Positions 25,413 through 35,213 of a stretch of 64,000 bases of DNA are shown here, in pieces. Below the pieces are notes generated by a model. That model made no database searches. It was not told where the DNA came from and saw nothing but the letters and a program-made list of their open reading frames with translations. The DNA lies in NCBI GenBank assembly GCA_963849105.1, contig CAWKGD010000001.1, forward strand, positions 124,001-188,000. The letters are read 5' to 3'. Position 1 is the first letter of the stretch. Each line of letters opens with the position of its first letter. Made by a program: the position numbers and the translations under genes. Origin of the DNA: CAVRXQ01 sp963849105 (GTDB lineage: Bacteria > Actinomycetota > Acidimicrobiia > Acidimicrobiales > Bog-793).

Positions 25413-27518
25413 TTACAGCGTCAACCCCGCGATTCTGAACGCGAGGCGCCGCTGCTGGGCACGCAGGTGCGCCAGATGACGCTCCAGCAGGAGGCGCTGT
25501 GCCTTCGTCAGCGTGTGGCTGCGCAACGCCTTCTCTGCCGCCTTGATCTCCTTGCCGAGCACCCTGAACTGCCGCGCAAGCTTCTCCACCTGGGAGCGAA
25601 CTTTCGGGGTCGTGTTCAGGACGCTGACGACCTTGGCGACCGAGATGGCCTCAGGAAGCGTCGGGGCCGTGGTTGTACCGGCGTTCGAGCCGCCGGGGTT
25701 GGCCACAGTCACCGGAGCCACTGTTGTCGTCGAGCCGGACGCCGGTGGATCGACGTTCGTCCAGGTGATGTCCGTCTCGGACGGGCCTTGACTCATCGTC
25801 ACGTCGACCGAGGAGCTTCCGCCCGACACATTGAAGCCGCTCATGTTCGAGAGCACGGGCTCGGTGGTCAATGCCCACGTACCGCCCGGGCCGTCGTACA
25901 GACCGACGTTGGTCAGGTTCGACGACACTGCGGTCGCCGAGTACCCGGTCGTTCCGGCCTCAGTGACGAGCTGAGTGCTGTTGTACGGCAGGTAGGAAAC
26001 GTAGGACGGTTCCGGAACGTTCTGCTTACCGTTGCCGTTCAATCCCAAGTTCAGCGTCGGAGTCGCGAACACACAATCTCCGGCGTAAACCTGCACCGTG
26101 ATCGTCCCGGTCGCGATGGCCCACGGGGACCAAGCCGGGTTGACCTTGCCCGTCGACAGGAATTCCTGCACGTACTGCGGACCGGTCACCGTGAAGGTGT
26201 ACGGCCCCGTGCTGTCCGGCGCGTCCTTGCAGATCTTCAGCGAAGACGGGGTGGCGAGTCCGTTGACGAAGTCGATTTCGGCTTCGTCGCCATTCGTCGT
26301 CCCTGTCACCGGTGCGCCGACGATGAACTCTGTCGTCCGGTTGGTGATGTCGGGGTAGCCAGTCACGTCGGACTCAGCCCCGGAATCTTTGATCGCGTAG
26401 ACCTCCGTCCCCGGTGTGATGCCTTCGGTGACCGTCACCGTCGTGCCCGCGCGGTACTGCGTCGGGTTCGAGCACTCGCCGTTCGTCAGCGAGAAGCCGG
26501 CTGGTGCCGTGGTCGGTCCGGCCACGCCGCTCGCCGTCTCGGTGAACGAGTACTCCGTCGAGGTGCCGTAAGGCTGGTCGTTCGGGTCGCCCGCCCAGTC
26601 CTTGCAGACCTCAACTCCGACCGTGGCGTCCGTGTATGACACGACCGTCACGAGGCCGGGGCCCAACGTGCTCGGAAGCACCTCTGAGATGGACGCACCG
26701 TCAACGAGGTTCGCGTAGCCGAGCAAGGGAGCACCTTGCAGGTCGACGGTTGGCCCGTCTTCGGAGTCCAAGTTGGCAGAGATGCTCGTCACGTACAGGT
26801 TCGTCCCGTCTTCGGTGACTTCCATCAAGCCAGCCGGAACGGTGATCGGGTTGCTGCACTGGTTGCCGCCCGGCGGGATGTACACCGAGACAGGATCGTC
26901 GTAGGTGAGTCCGCCCGAGCCGCTTTCCTCGTCGTTCGTGTTCGTGATGTCGAACGCGAAGGTTCCAGACAGCGCTCCGGGGTCATTCGCCGCGTCCGCC
27001 TTGCAGATCTCGGCAGTTCCGGTGACGAGGTCGTTGGTGAACCCAACCACCGCGGTCGAGCCGGCCTGCGCATCCGGGATCTTGAGGTAGACGGGCGTGA
27101 AGCCCGGTATGTCCGACGAGTTCCACGTCAGGTCGCCCTGACCGATGAGGTTCAGGCTGTCCTCCTCAGTGATCGAGGAGATCTGGTACCAAGATGCTGG
27201 TGCTTCCCAAATCTTGTACGTGTACCCCGACTCAATACTGATCGGGTCGGCGCACGATCCGGCCTGAACATCGACTTCGTATGCGTCGTCGCCGTCTCTT
27301 TGGACGTAGAACACAAACGGTGCGCCGTTGTTGTCGACCGTCACGTTCGGCGTCGCCGGGTCCGGCGTGAATGACTTGCAGATCTTGAGGTAGCTGTTGC
27401 CGTCGGGTACCGCCCCGGCCGGCGTCGCCGCCGCCAGGATCCCGACGAGGACGGACGATCCCACAAGCATCGCGAGGATCGCTCCGAGCTTCCTCATTCT
27501 CGTTAGTGGTTTACCCAT
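25413..27518 (-). CDS. Secreted protein with four cysteine-bearing repeat domains
   Basis: A 701-residue exported protein of unknown function. Start is the ATG at 27518, with AAAGGAG 5 bases before it; the longer open frame upstream is not used. Residues 1-35 are a signal peptide ending ATPAGA. Four repeats follow, each opening with a short K/E-x-C-K strand (LKICKSF, AEICKAD, VEVCKDW, LKICKDA) and containing a second Cys (GSCADP, NQCSNP, GECSNP, GDCVF) before a Y/V-x-V-x-E strand, which suggests one disulphide per domain and a prealbumin-like beta fold. A Thr/Pro/Gly linker leads to a charged, helical 60-residue tail without membrane anchor or LPxTG. Possibly a cell-surface or spore/sheath component; I cannot name a family. 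Confidence 0.8.
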   Translation of the reverse strand: MGKPLTRMRKLGAILAMLVGSSVLVGILAAATPAGAVPDGNSYLKICKSFTPDPATPNVTVDNNGAPFVFYVQRDGDDAYEVDVQAGSCADPISIESGYTYKIWEAPASWYQISSITEEDSLNLIGQGDLTWNSSDIPGFTPVYLKIPDAQAGSTAVVGFTNDLVTGTAEICKADAANDPGALSGTFAFDITNTNDEESGSGGLTYDDPVSVYIPPGGNQCSNPITVPAGLMEVTEDGTNLYVTSISANLDSEDGPTVDLQGAPLLGYANLVDGASISEVLPSTLGPGLVTVVSYTDATVGVEVCKDWAGDPNDQPYGTSTEYSFTETASGVAGPTTAPAGFSLTNGECSNPTQYRAGTTVTVTEGITPGTEVYAIKDSGAESDVTGYPDITNRTTEFIVGAPVTGTTNGDEAEIDFVNGLATPSSLKICKDAPDSTGPYTFTVTGPQYVQEFLSTGKVNPAWSPWAIATGTITVQVYAGDCVFATPTLNLGLNGNGKQNVPEPSYVSYLPYNSTQLVTEAGTTGYSATAVSSNLTNVGLYDGPGGTWALTTEPVLSNMSGFNVSGGSSSVDVTMSQGPSETDITWTNVDPPASGSTTTVAPVTVANPGGSNAGTTTAPTLPEAISVAKVVSVLNTTPKVRSQVEKLARQFRVLGKEIKAAEKALRSHTLTKAQRLLLERHLAHLRAQQRRLAFRIAGLTL

Positions 27519-28560
27519 GCATTCTCCTTTGGTCCTATCTGAAATTGGGAGATTCGGTACTGCCTTCGACTTCCCGGCGAAACCAGACTCTGTTGCATGC
27601 AATTCAGGAAGTCGGCGGGAGCGGTTACGTTTGCGAGCCGCCCCGACGCTTGTTCCGAGTGAAACAAGTCCGGATCGGCAGGCCATCCGTCCAATACGCC
27701 ACCCCCTTTCGATGGCTGGAAGCCCGCTCGCCAGGGCGCGGACTCAGCCCACTACGTGCGAACCGTAGGGATAGAGCGACTGTTCGACAATGGTCAGAGC
27801 GCGGATTGACTTGCAGTGAGTCTGCGATTCATCCGGAGTGTCTAGCGAAGAATGGGCTGCATGTAGTCGACGAGTCACGAAGCGTGCTCGTCAGCGGATC
27901 GCTTTTGCGTGCGACACATTGGCCCTTTTCGAATCGGTTGCGCGTCTTGGAGACTGCAATCGAACATCTGTGACGCGAAGCCCGGTCCGCGAAGCGAGCG
28001 ACAGCGGAGCGATCTCAGCCGATGCGATCCAGTTGTTCTCGAGAACCCGCAAAAATTTCCTCTTTGGTGCTGGCTGTCGTCGCGGGCGGTGCAGGAAGGC
28101 TCCGCTCGATCTGACGTTCTGCGCCTTCGTTCTCGTCGGAGGTCGGATGCGTACGATTGCCGATCGCCTCGTCGATCCGAGAGAGATCGAAAGCCCAGCT
28201 GGGTGTCGGTGTTGCGGGGGTGCCGCCGGATCGACAGAGACAACCTTCCAATGTCGTCGAGATCGGCTGGCTCTCGGGCTTCAAGTTTCCTTGCGAAGGC
28301 GGCGATTCGTCGAGATGAGACAAATTCCGATAAGTGGGTTTGGGACTTGCCGCGTATGGACGGATGACGAATTAACCACGGGCGGCGGTTCCGTCAACGC
28401 GTGATGCGTTTTAATTGATTTCTGCGTCAACGTTCAGTCTTCTCGGCGCGTCGCGAGCGCGATTCATTTCGCAACGTTCGTCAATATGGATGATGTCCGC
28501 GCCTCGGTCTCGCTTTAGCTTGTCCTGGGTCTCTTTGTGCGGTGAGAGCCAAGGCGGACG
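27519..28560. other. 1.04 kb non-coding region between two divergent secreted-protein genes
   Basis: No frame here shows a family match, a ribosome-binding site with sensible codon use, or a signal peptide, although several open frames exist on both strands. It is visibly more AT-rich than its surroundings, especially at 28370-28440 (TTTTAATTGATTT). It must hold the promoters of both genes. The length is far above the norm for this window, so a regulatory RNA, several operator sites or a decayed gene are all possible; I cannot decide. Confidence 0.5.
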
Positions 28561-31500
28561 ATGCGGGCTGTGCGTAAGACTCTGATTCGAACAACACTGC
28601 GACGCCCGTCCGTCCGTGCGCTTCTGATGGCCGCTCTCGTCGCCGCCACGATCGGGATCGTTGCGGCCACTCCTGCCGGCGCAGATCCCCAGGTCCCGAC
28701 AACGACGACGGTGACGCCATCGCCAGGTCCGTACACCTATGGCGGGTCGGTCACCTTCACGGCCACCGTTGCAGGAGAGGACTCGACGATCCCACCCGAC
28801 GGCAGCGTGACGTTTTCTGGAGACGGCGCGGCGTGCGGGTCCGTAGCGATCGATGGTTCAGGCCAGGCCCAGTGCATTGTTCCCAGCACCGCGGTCGGCT
28901 CCGAGACGGTCGACGCGGCGTACGGCGGCGACACGGGCTACGCGCCGTCGCCGGAGGGCTCAGCGATGATCACCATCGGCCAGGTCCCGACAACGACGAC
29001 GGTGACGCCATCGCCAGGCCCGTACACCTATGGCGGGTCGGTCACCTTCACGGCCACCGTTGCAGGAGATGACTCGACGATCCCACCCGAAGGCAGCGTG
29101 ACGTTTTCTGGAGACGGCGCGGCGTGCGGGTCCGTAGCGATCGATGGTTCAGGCCAGGCCCAGTGCATTGTTCCCAGCACCGCGGTCGGCTCCGAGACGG
29201 TCGACGCGGCGTACGGCGGCGACACGGGCTACGCGCCGTCGCCGGAGGGCTCAGCGATGATCACCATCGGCCAGGTCCCGACAACGACGACGGTGACGCC
29301 ATCGCCAGGCCCGTACACCTATGGCGGGTCGGTCACCTTCACGGCCACCGTCAAGGGGACTGACGGCAGCACCCCGCCCGACGGCAGCGTGACGTTTTCT
29401 GGAGACGGCGCGGCGTGCGGGTCCGTAGCGATCGATGGTTCAGGCCAGGCCCACTGCATTGTTCCCAGCACCGCGGTCGGCTCCGAGACGGTCGACGCGG
29501 CGTACGGCGGCGACACGGGCTACGCGCCGTCGCCGGAGGGCTCAGCGATGATCACCATCGGCCAGGTCCCGACAACGACGACGGTGACGCCATCGCCAGG
29601 CCCGTACACCTATGGCGGGTCGGTCACCTTCACGGCCACCGTCAAGGGGACTGACGGCAGCACCCCGCCCGACGGCACGGTGGCCTTTTCTGTCGGCGGT
29701 AGCTCGTGCGGCGCTGTCGCGCTCGTCTCTGGAGCGGCGAGCTGCACGACGAGCGAACTCCCCGTCGGGAACGAAACGGTCACCGCGGCGTACAACGGCG
29801 ACACGAACTACTCGTCCTCGTCGCCGGGCTCGGCGATGATCACCGTCGGCAGGGAGCCGACGACGACGACGGTGTCGGTGACAGGGTCCCGCACCTACGG
29901 CGCGTCGCTCACTTACCAAGTGACGGTCGCTCCCGTTTCAGCAGGGAACTACGCGGCCTCTCCGAGTGGCGGCTCCATCAATGTCGACGTCAACGGCACC
30001 TTGGTCTGCACGGTGCCGTCGTTGGCACCCATTGGGACCTCGGACACCTCGTCAGGGAGCTGTTCGTCGACCGGCGCGCCGGCCGGGAACGACACGGTCA
30101 CCGCCAGCTACTCGGGGGACTCGAACTACGCGTCCTCGCCGCAGGGCTCGTCGACGATCACCGTCGGCAAGGAGCCGACGACGACGACGGTGTCGGTGAC
30201 GACTTCCGGCTCGTACACCTACGGCGAGACGCTCACCTACCAAGTAACGGTCGCCCCCGGTTCTGCAGGGAACTACGTGGCGCCTCCGACGGGCGGCTCC
30301 ATCAATGTCGATGTCAACGGAACAACATTGGTCTGCACCGTGCCGTCGTTGACACCCGTCGGGACCTCGGACACCTCGACGGGAAGCTGTTCGTCGAGCG
30401 ACCTCCCCTCCGGATCCGACACGTTGAGCGCCTCCTATCCGGGTGATTCGAACTACGCGTCCTCGATGGGCACGTCGCCGGTCACTACCGGTCTTGCGGC
30501 GACGACGGTGACGGTGTCGCCGTCGTCCGGCTCCTCCACCTACGGCCAGTCCGTCAGCTATCAGGTGAGCGTCACCGCCTCTGCAACGGGCACCGCCGCT
30601 GCGTCGCCGGGCGGGACCGTCTCGGTGGTCGTCAGCGGGGCCACGGTTTGCACCGCGACGTTGACCTCGGCCCCGAACACGAACACGACGACAGGGAGTT
30701 GCACATCTCCCAACGCTGCTGTCGGTGCCGACTCGGTCACCGCGAGCTATTCGGGCGACACGAACTTCTCGTCCTCGGGATCGTCTATCTCTTCGACCTT
30801 GACCGTCGCGGAGGCCCCGACGACGACTTCGGTGACGGTTAGCCCGTCGGGCTCGTACACCTACGGTGAGTCGCTCACCTACACCGTGACGGTCACCGCG
30901 CCCTCGGACGGCACATACCAGTCCTTGCCGAGCGGGGACGCCACGCTCACTATCAACGGAGTCGGGTTCTGCACCTCGTCGTTGACACCGGCGACGAGTA
31001 ACCCATACACATGGACGACAAGCTGCGAAGCCACCACGGATACGCCCGCCGGAACGGACACGCTCAGCGTGTCCTATCCGGGTGATTCGAACTTCCAGCC
31101 GTCTTCACACTCGGAAACCGCCACGGTCGCTAAGGCATCGACGTCGATGTCGGTGACGTTTGGGCCGTCGACCATCGGCTACGGCACTGGCGTGACGTAC
31201 AGCGTCACCGTGCAGCCGGGGTCCTCGGTCAACCTCGCCAACTCGGAGAATTATCCGACGGGCGACGTCGACATTTTCGTGGGTCCAGCGAATGGGGTTG
31301 GCGACGTCGAGGTCTGTCAGGCGCCTCTCGACCCGGGACTCTTCCAAGGCACGTGCGTCGGAACAACGGCGCCCGTCGGATCCGACACGGTGACCGCAAC
31401 CTACGACGGCGATCCGAACTTCGATGGCTCGGCGCCCTTCACCGCTGCAACGAAGCTGACGGTTAACAAGGGCTCCCAGACGATCAGCTTCTCTCCACCT

Positions 31501-32571
31501 TCGTCGGGCACCGTCGGCGACACGGTCGCCTTGTCGGCGACCGCGACATCAGGGGATCCGGTCGCCTTCTCCGTCGACCCCTCGAGCGGAGCAGAGGTTT
31601 GCAGCGTCTTCGGCAGTGACGGTTCGATGGTGCACTTCTCTTCCGAGGGCACGTGTGTCATCGATGCCAATCAACCCGGGGATGCGAATTATTTCGCTGC
31701 TCCGCAGGTTTCCCAATACATCTCCGTATCGCTGTCGAGCGGCGACGGTGGCCCAGGCGGCGGCTCGCTTCCCGAAAATCCGGTGCTTCCGAACGCAGCT
31801 CCGCCCGCGGGGTTACCAGCTGGCGATTTCGTCACCCCGATCTCTTGGACGATCGAAAGTGGCGTGGCTCCGACCGTCGTCCATTCAATTGACGGAGCAA
31901 AGATCTCGGTGACGATACCGACCGGGGCGCTACCCGACGGGACGACGGTAAGCCTCTACCCCGTCGCGGACACCAGCCCGATCGCAAAGTCATTGCCCGC
32001 CGGAAAGGCCTATCTCCTGTCCTTCGCGCTTTCCTGGGAGGAAGGGGACGGGTCGGTGCCGGTCGCGTCCCAGCCGGTGTCAGTCACGATCGTCGATCCG
32101 GGCATCGCCGTCGGTGACGTCATCTACGAGGTGACCTCGACCGGAATCAAGCCGGTCGTCAAGGCGAATGAAAATGGCCAATTGACCGTGGAGTTCGAGG
32201 ACGACCCCGCGTTGCTCATCTCTTCGAACCCGAAGATCAGAGTTGCGAACTCACAGTTCGTCCTGAACAAGGGGACTCTGCCGCTCACTCTCGACTGCTC
32301 GGCCGTGGGATGCAGAGGAACGGCGACCGTCGAGGAGCAGGTCGTCGTCCCCGCCAAGAGTGGATCGCGAACGAAGACGACCAAAGAAGAAGTCCAGCTC
32401 ACCCACGCGTCGTTCAAGTTTGGCAAATCGAAGAAGCTGACACTTCGTCTCTCGCTCGCCGCACTTGACAGGAGTCTTGTTGCGCAAGCGGCGATCCATC
32501 CCATCCCGGCAATATTGAAGGTCACCGTGAACGGCGGCCTCAGCATCACGAAGACCGTCTCGATCAGTTGA
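28561..32571 (+). CDS. Giant secreted protein with tandem bacterial Ig-like repeats
   Basis: A 1336-residue exported protein. A signal peptide with a long charged N-region ends at ATPAGA (residue 41). About ten Ig-like (Big_3-type) domains of 90-100 residues follow, each with T-Y-G-x-S-x-T-x-x-V-T, a pair of Cys, and the closing V-T-A-x-Y-x-G-D-x-N-Y strand. The first three are nearly identical in DNA; later ones diverge progressively. The C-terminal 290 residues differ: a Gly/Pro linker, a ZU5-like region (SGVAPTVVHS, then IPTGALPDGTTVSLYP) and a basic end with a Cys pair (LDCSAVGC). No LPxTG or membrane anchor. Likely a surface or matrix filament, perhaps adhesive. The next gene starts on its stop (TTGA). 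Confidence 0.85.
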   Translation: MRAVRKTLIRTTLRRPSVRALLMAALVAATIGIVAATPAGADPQVPTTTTVTPSPGPYTYGGSVTFTATVAGEDSTIPPDGSVTFSGDGAACGSVAIDGSGQAQCIVPSTAVGSETVDAAYGGDTGYAPSPEGSAMITIGQVPTTTTVTPSPGPYTYGGSVTFTATVAGDDSTIPPEGSVTFSGDGAACGSVAIDGSGQAQCIVPSTAVGSETVDAAYGGDTGYAPSPEGSAMITIGQVPTTTTVTPSPGPYTYGGSVTFTATVKGTDGSTPPDGSVTFSGDGAACGSVAIDGSGQAHCIVPSTAVGSETVDAAYGGDTGYAPSPEGSAMITIGQVPTTTTVTPSPGPYTYGGSVTFTATVKGTDGSTPPDGTVAFSVGGSSCGAVALVSGAASCTTSELPVGNETVTAAYNGDTNYSSSSPGSAMITVGREPTTTTVSVTGSRTYGASLTYQVTVAPVSAGNYAASPSGGSINVDVNGTLVCTVPSLAPIGTSDTSSGSCSSTGAPAGNDTVTASYSGDSNYASSPQGSSTITVGKEPTTTTVSVTTSGSYTYGETLTYQVTVAPGSAGNYVAPPTGGSINVDVNGTTLVCTVPSLTPVGTSDTSTGSCSSSDLPSGSDTLSASYPGDSNYASSMGTSPVTTGLAATTVTVSPSSGSSTYGQSVSYQVSVTASATGTAAASPGGTVSVVVSGATVCTATLTSAPNTNTTTGSCTSPNAAVGADSVTASYSGDTNFSSSGSSISSTLTVAEAPTTTSVTVSPSGSYTYGESLTYTVTVTAPSDGTYQSLPSGDATLTINGVGFCTSSLTPATSNPYTWTTSCEATTDTPAGTDTLSVSYPGDSNFQPSSHSETATVAKASTSMSVTFGPSTIGYGTGVTYSVTVQPGSSVNLANSENYPTGDVDIFVGPANGVGDVEVCQAPLDPGLFQGTCVGTTAPVGSDTVTATYDGDPNFDGSAPFTAATKLTVNKGSQTISFSPPSSGTVGDTVALSATATSGDPVAFSVDPSSGAEVCSVFGSDGSMVHFSSEGTCVIDANQPGDANYFAAPQVSQYISVSLSSGDGGPGGGSLPENPVLPNAAPPAGLPAGDFVTPISWTIESGVAPTVVHSIDGAKISVTIPTGALPDGTTVSLYPVADTSPIAKSLPAGKAYLLSFALSWEEGDGSVPVASQPVSVTIVDPGIAVGDVIYEVTSTGIKPVVKANENGQLTVEFEDDPALLISSNPKIRVANSQFVLNKGTLPLTLDCSAVGCRGTATVEEQVVVPAKSGSRTKTTKEEVQLTHASFKFGKSKKLTLRLSLAALDRSLVAQAAIHPIPAILKVTVNGGLSITKTVSIS
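28690..29562 (+). repeat. Three tandem 291 bp repeats inside the Ig-like protein gene
   Basis: Units begin at 28690, 28981 and 29272 with CAGGTCCCGACAACGACGAC and are almost identical for 291 bp (97 codons each). A fourth unit starts at 29563 and matches for about 110 bp before diverging. Differences are a handful of bases, including a swap of an 18-20 base segment shared between units 3 and 4 (AAGGGGACTGACGGCAGCAC). This indicates recent duplication and gene conversion. Confidence 0.95.
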
Positions 32572-33728
32572 TCCGACGCCGAGACGCCCGGGCCTCGGTG
32601 CTGACCGTGCCTGTGGTGATCGTTCTGAGCCTCTCGCTGCTCGTCAGCGCGACGTCCGCTTCAGCTGTCGGCGGCCCTGCAGGGCATGTCACCGTTCGCC
32701 AATTGGCGGCTGGCGGTGGGATAGAGAAGTTTTCGGCCGCGGTGACGAGCCCGGGAAGGTGCTCTTGGGATTCGGCACCCGCGATCAGTGGCTTCGCGAG
32801 GGCGGGGCGATGCGAGCCAGGGGTCGTCTCGCAATCGGTCAGCTTTCCGATGAACGATTCTCCGGCGAAGGCGTCATGGCTCGTCACGCTGACGGTCGTC
32901 GGTGCGAGAAAGCGCGTGATCCGCTGGAGGGTCGACGAGGCGGCTCCGGACATCGCCTACTCGGCGAGCGTCGGCCCCCAGGTCACCCAGAGCCCGGCGG
33001 ACCCGTTCGAGGCGACCTTCACCTATTCCGCCGGCGCGACAGCGACTGCCGGACAGAAGTCCGTCGACCTCGGCGCGCTCGGCAAGCTCCCAGACGGTGT
33101 GCTGCAACTCCTCAGCGGCGGGTCGCCGGCGTGTTCGACAAAAGTCGGCGGAGTCGCCACCGATGGCACCTGCACGATCAACTACATGACCCTCGGCAAA
33201 CATTCGGTGACCGCCCGATACGAGCCGGACGACTCGGACATCAAGGCTCCCTTCGAGACATCGGCGGCGACGATCTCTCCGTATTCAACGTCGACCTCGG
33301 AGAGCATCGAGAAGGTGGGTTCGATCTACCAGTTGTACGAGAACCCCTACTACCTCTACTCCGCCACGTACACCGTGACGGCGGACACGGTCGATCAGTA
33401 CGGCTACGGGGTGGCGGCGTCTGATGGTTCCTGGGAATTCCAACTTTCGGGCCCCGCCGACGACGGCAACACGTTCGAGACGACGATTACCGCTCCGCCG
33501 GGCCAGACCAGCTGCGAGATCACCATCCAAGCAATGCTGGACTACACCTCACAGTCATCAAGCGTGTCTTCATCGGACTGTTCAGGTGGTCTCAACACCG
33601 GCGATGCCGGCGTCGCGCCCGGAAACAACGTGCCTGGGTGGTTCGTCACGACGGTCTTCACGTCGACCTCGGCGGGCTTCTCGGGGTCCACGAGCGGCGC
33701 TCAGGACATCGTCTGCGAAGAGCCGTGA
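32568..33728 (+). CDS. Secreted protein of unknown function, coupled to the Ig-repeat gene
   Basis: A 386-residue exported protein. The TTG start overlaps the stop of the Ig-repeat gene (TTGA, 32568-32571), so it is translationally coupled and probably acts with it. Signal peptide ends ATSASA near residue 31. The central part (130-230) looks like one degenerate Ig-like domain (SAGATATAGQKSVDLG, then LGKHSVTARYEPDDSD); the rest is Ser/Thr/Tyr-rich beta sequence with a few Cys pairs. No anchor motif. I recognise no family. An accessory subunit of the large surface protein is the simplest reading. Confidence 0.7.
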   Translation: MIRRRDARASVLTVPVVIVLSLSLLVSATSASAVGGPAGHVTVRQLAAGGGIEKFSAAVTSPGRCSWDSAPAISGFARAGRCEPGVVSQSVSFPMNDSPAKASWLVTLTVVGARKRVIRWRVDEAAPDIAYSASVGPQVTQSPADPFEATFTYSAGATATAGQKSVDLGALGKLPDGVLQLLSGGSPACSTKVGGVATDGTCTINYMTLGKHSVTARYEPDDSDIKAPFETSAATISPYSTSTSESIEKVGSIYQLYENPYYLYSATYTVTADTVDQYGYGVAASDGSWEFQLSGPADDGNTFETTITAPPGQTSCEITIQAMLDYTSQSSSVSSSDCSGGLNTGDAGVAPGNNVPGWFVTTVFTSTSAGFSGSTSGAQDIVCEEP

Positions 33729-33792
33729 GCGTGAACGGTCGGGCGGATTGCCTCGCGGTGCGCGTCGACCGAGCCACCTAGCGATCGAGTAA

Positions 33793-35013
33793 TTAGGAAG
33801 GCACCCGGAACAGGGTCGCGTCGACGGCGCTTCCTCCGATGAGGAGGTACAGCGAGCCCTGGTAGAAGACGAAGGCTTGCAGCCGTCCCTTCGGCGTCCG
33901 CACGGACGCGATCTTCGACTCTTGTCCGTTCGTCGGATCGAATCTGGATATCCGCTGGTAGGCGACGCTCGAGTTCCCCGACCCCGTGTAGCTCGTCGTC
34001 GCGAAGAAGAGAGCGACGTTCGCATCCGCGATGACGGGATTCGCATCGAACAGCTGCTGTCCGGACTCGACCGGCTCGACCGTCTTCGAAGAGAGGACGA
34101 CGACGTGCGGCTTCGACGATGGCGTCTTGAAGGTCTCGGCGACCGGGGTGCCAAGAGTGCCTGCACCGACGGGAGCCGCCCAGGCGGTGTGCCCTGTGGC
34201 CACCAGCCAGGTCACGAAGTCGCCGCTTCGGATCACAACTTTCGGGGCCGTCGACCGGGCTCCAACAAAAGAGAGGAGCGGCGGGGGCTTCGTTCCCGAC
34301 CATGTTGTGTCTTGACTGCGTGCGATCCAGAGCCCGTCCTCGTCGGCGGCGAGTTCGACACGGGGAAGTGACGGAACAGCGACCGTTGCCAACACCCGGC
34401 CGGTCGCGGGGGAGATCCGCAGCACCTCGGCGGTTCGCCGGGTCGAGAGCGGTCCGTTCGAAAGAGCCGTGTCGTACAGCCAGAGGTACCCGCCTCCGTA
34501 GGTCCATTCGGGCGGCGAAACGGTGTCATAGCGCATCACGACCGGACCGACGTGGATTGGCGCCGAAAAGCCGCTCGTCGTCGCGATCCGTACGAACCCG
34601 AACGGCGATCGCGGCGCGACTGGCGATTCGGCGGGGGCGGCGCTTGCTCCGTACACCAGCGGATTCGTGCAGGGAGTGTTTCGATTCGAGATGACTCGGA
34701 GAGAAGCCGGATCGACGATGGCGAGTCGGCACACAGTGCTCGACGTCTCGTCCCCGGCGACGATGTGGCCGCCAGAAACGCCGAGGCTCCCTGTATAGAG
34801 GACCGACCGAAGCAGAGGAATCTGTATCTGCGCGACTCGCGCGGTGGGCCGGGACGAACGGATGCCACCCGATTCAGGGGATCGCGATATCGGCGCGATC
34901 AATCCGACCGCGGCGAGCGTCGTAGCCACGAGGGCCAAGTGTCCGATTCGAAGCGTCACTTCGAGATGATCGCGCGATTCGAGGCAGTGATTCGGCGTCG
35001 ATGCCGAAATCAC
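33793..35013 (-). CDS. Secreted, propeller-like protein of unknown function
   Basis: A 406-residue exported protein, convergent with the surface-protein pair. The N-terminus as drawn (ATG 35013) puts about 18 polar residues before the hydrophobic segment; the GTG at 34959 gives a more normal signal peptide (VTLRIGHLALVATTLAAVGL). The mature part repeats short strands ending in W/L/Y turns (GGYLWLYDTA, DEDGLWIARSQ, ATGHTAWAAPV, YQGSLYLLIGG), the usual look of a beta-propeller, and resembles YncE-like proteins loosely. No catalytic motif, no lipobox. Role unknown; its place in the island suggests the cell surface. Confidence 0.65.
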   Translation of the reverse strand: MISASTPNHCLESRDHLEVTLRIGHLALVATTLAAVGLIAPISRSPESGGIRSSRPTARVAQIQIPLLRSVLYTGSLGVSGGHIVAGDETSSTVCRLAIVDPASLRVISNRNTPCTNPLVYGASAAPAESPVAPRSPFGFVRIATTSGFSAPIHVGPVVMRYDTVSPPEWTYGGGYLWLYDTALSNGPLSTRRTAEVLRISPATGRVLATVAVPSLPRVELAADEDGLWIARSQDTTWSGTKPPPLLSFVGARSTAPKVVIRSGDFVTWLVATGHTAWAAPVGAGTLGTPVAETFKTPSSKPHVVVLSSKTVEPVESGQQLFDANPVIADANVALFFATTSYTGSGNSSVAYQRISRFDPTNGQESKIASVRTPKGRLQAFVFYQGSLYLLIGGSAVDATLFRVPS

Positions 35014-35213
35014 CAGCGTGAGGCGCTGAATTTACAGGGGCAAAACGCCGTAATTACAGGCAGGAAGACAACCACGAGCCGGTAACGCACACGGACGTTG
35101 AATTGGATCTGAGATCGCTCGGAGTGAAGCCGCCACTGAGCCGGCGACACAGCAGGCGACTTCTCGGTTCCGTCGTGATCGAGTCCCCGGCTCCGAGTGA
35201 ACAGCGGATACCG

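Noticed and set aside
28690..29680. Regular repeats considered as a CRISPR array or satellite
   Set aside because: Unit length is 291 bp, there are no spacers, and the repeats are in frame and encode Ig-like domains.
32568..32953. Minus-strand frame opposite the start of the second secreted protein
   Set aside because: Shadow frame; the sense gene has a signal peptide and is coupled to its upstream neighbour.
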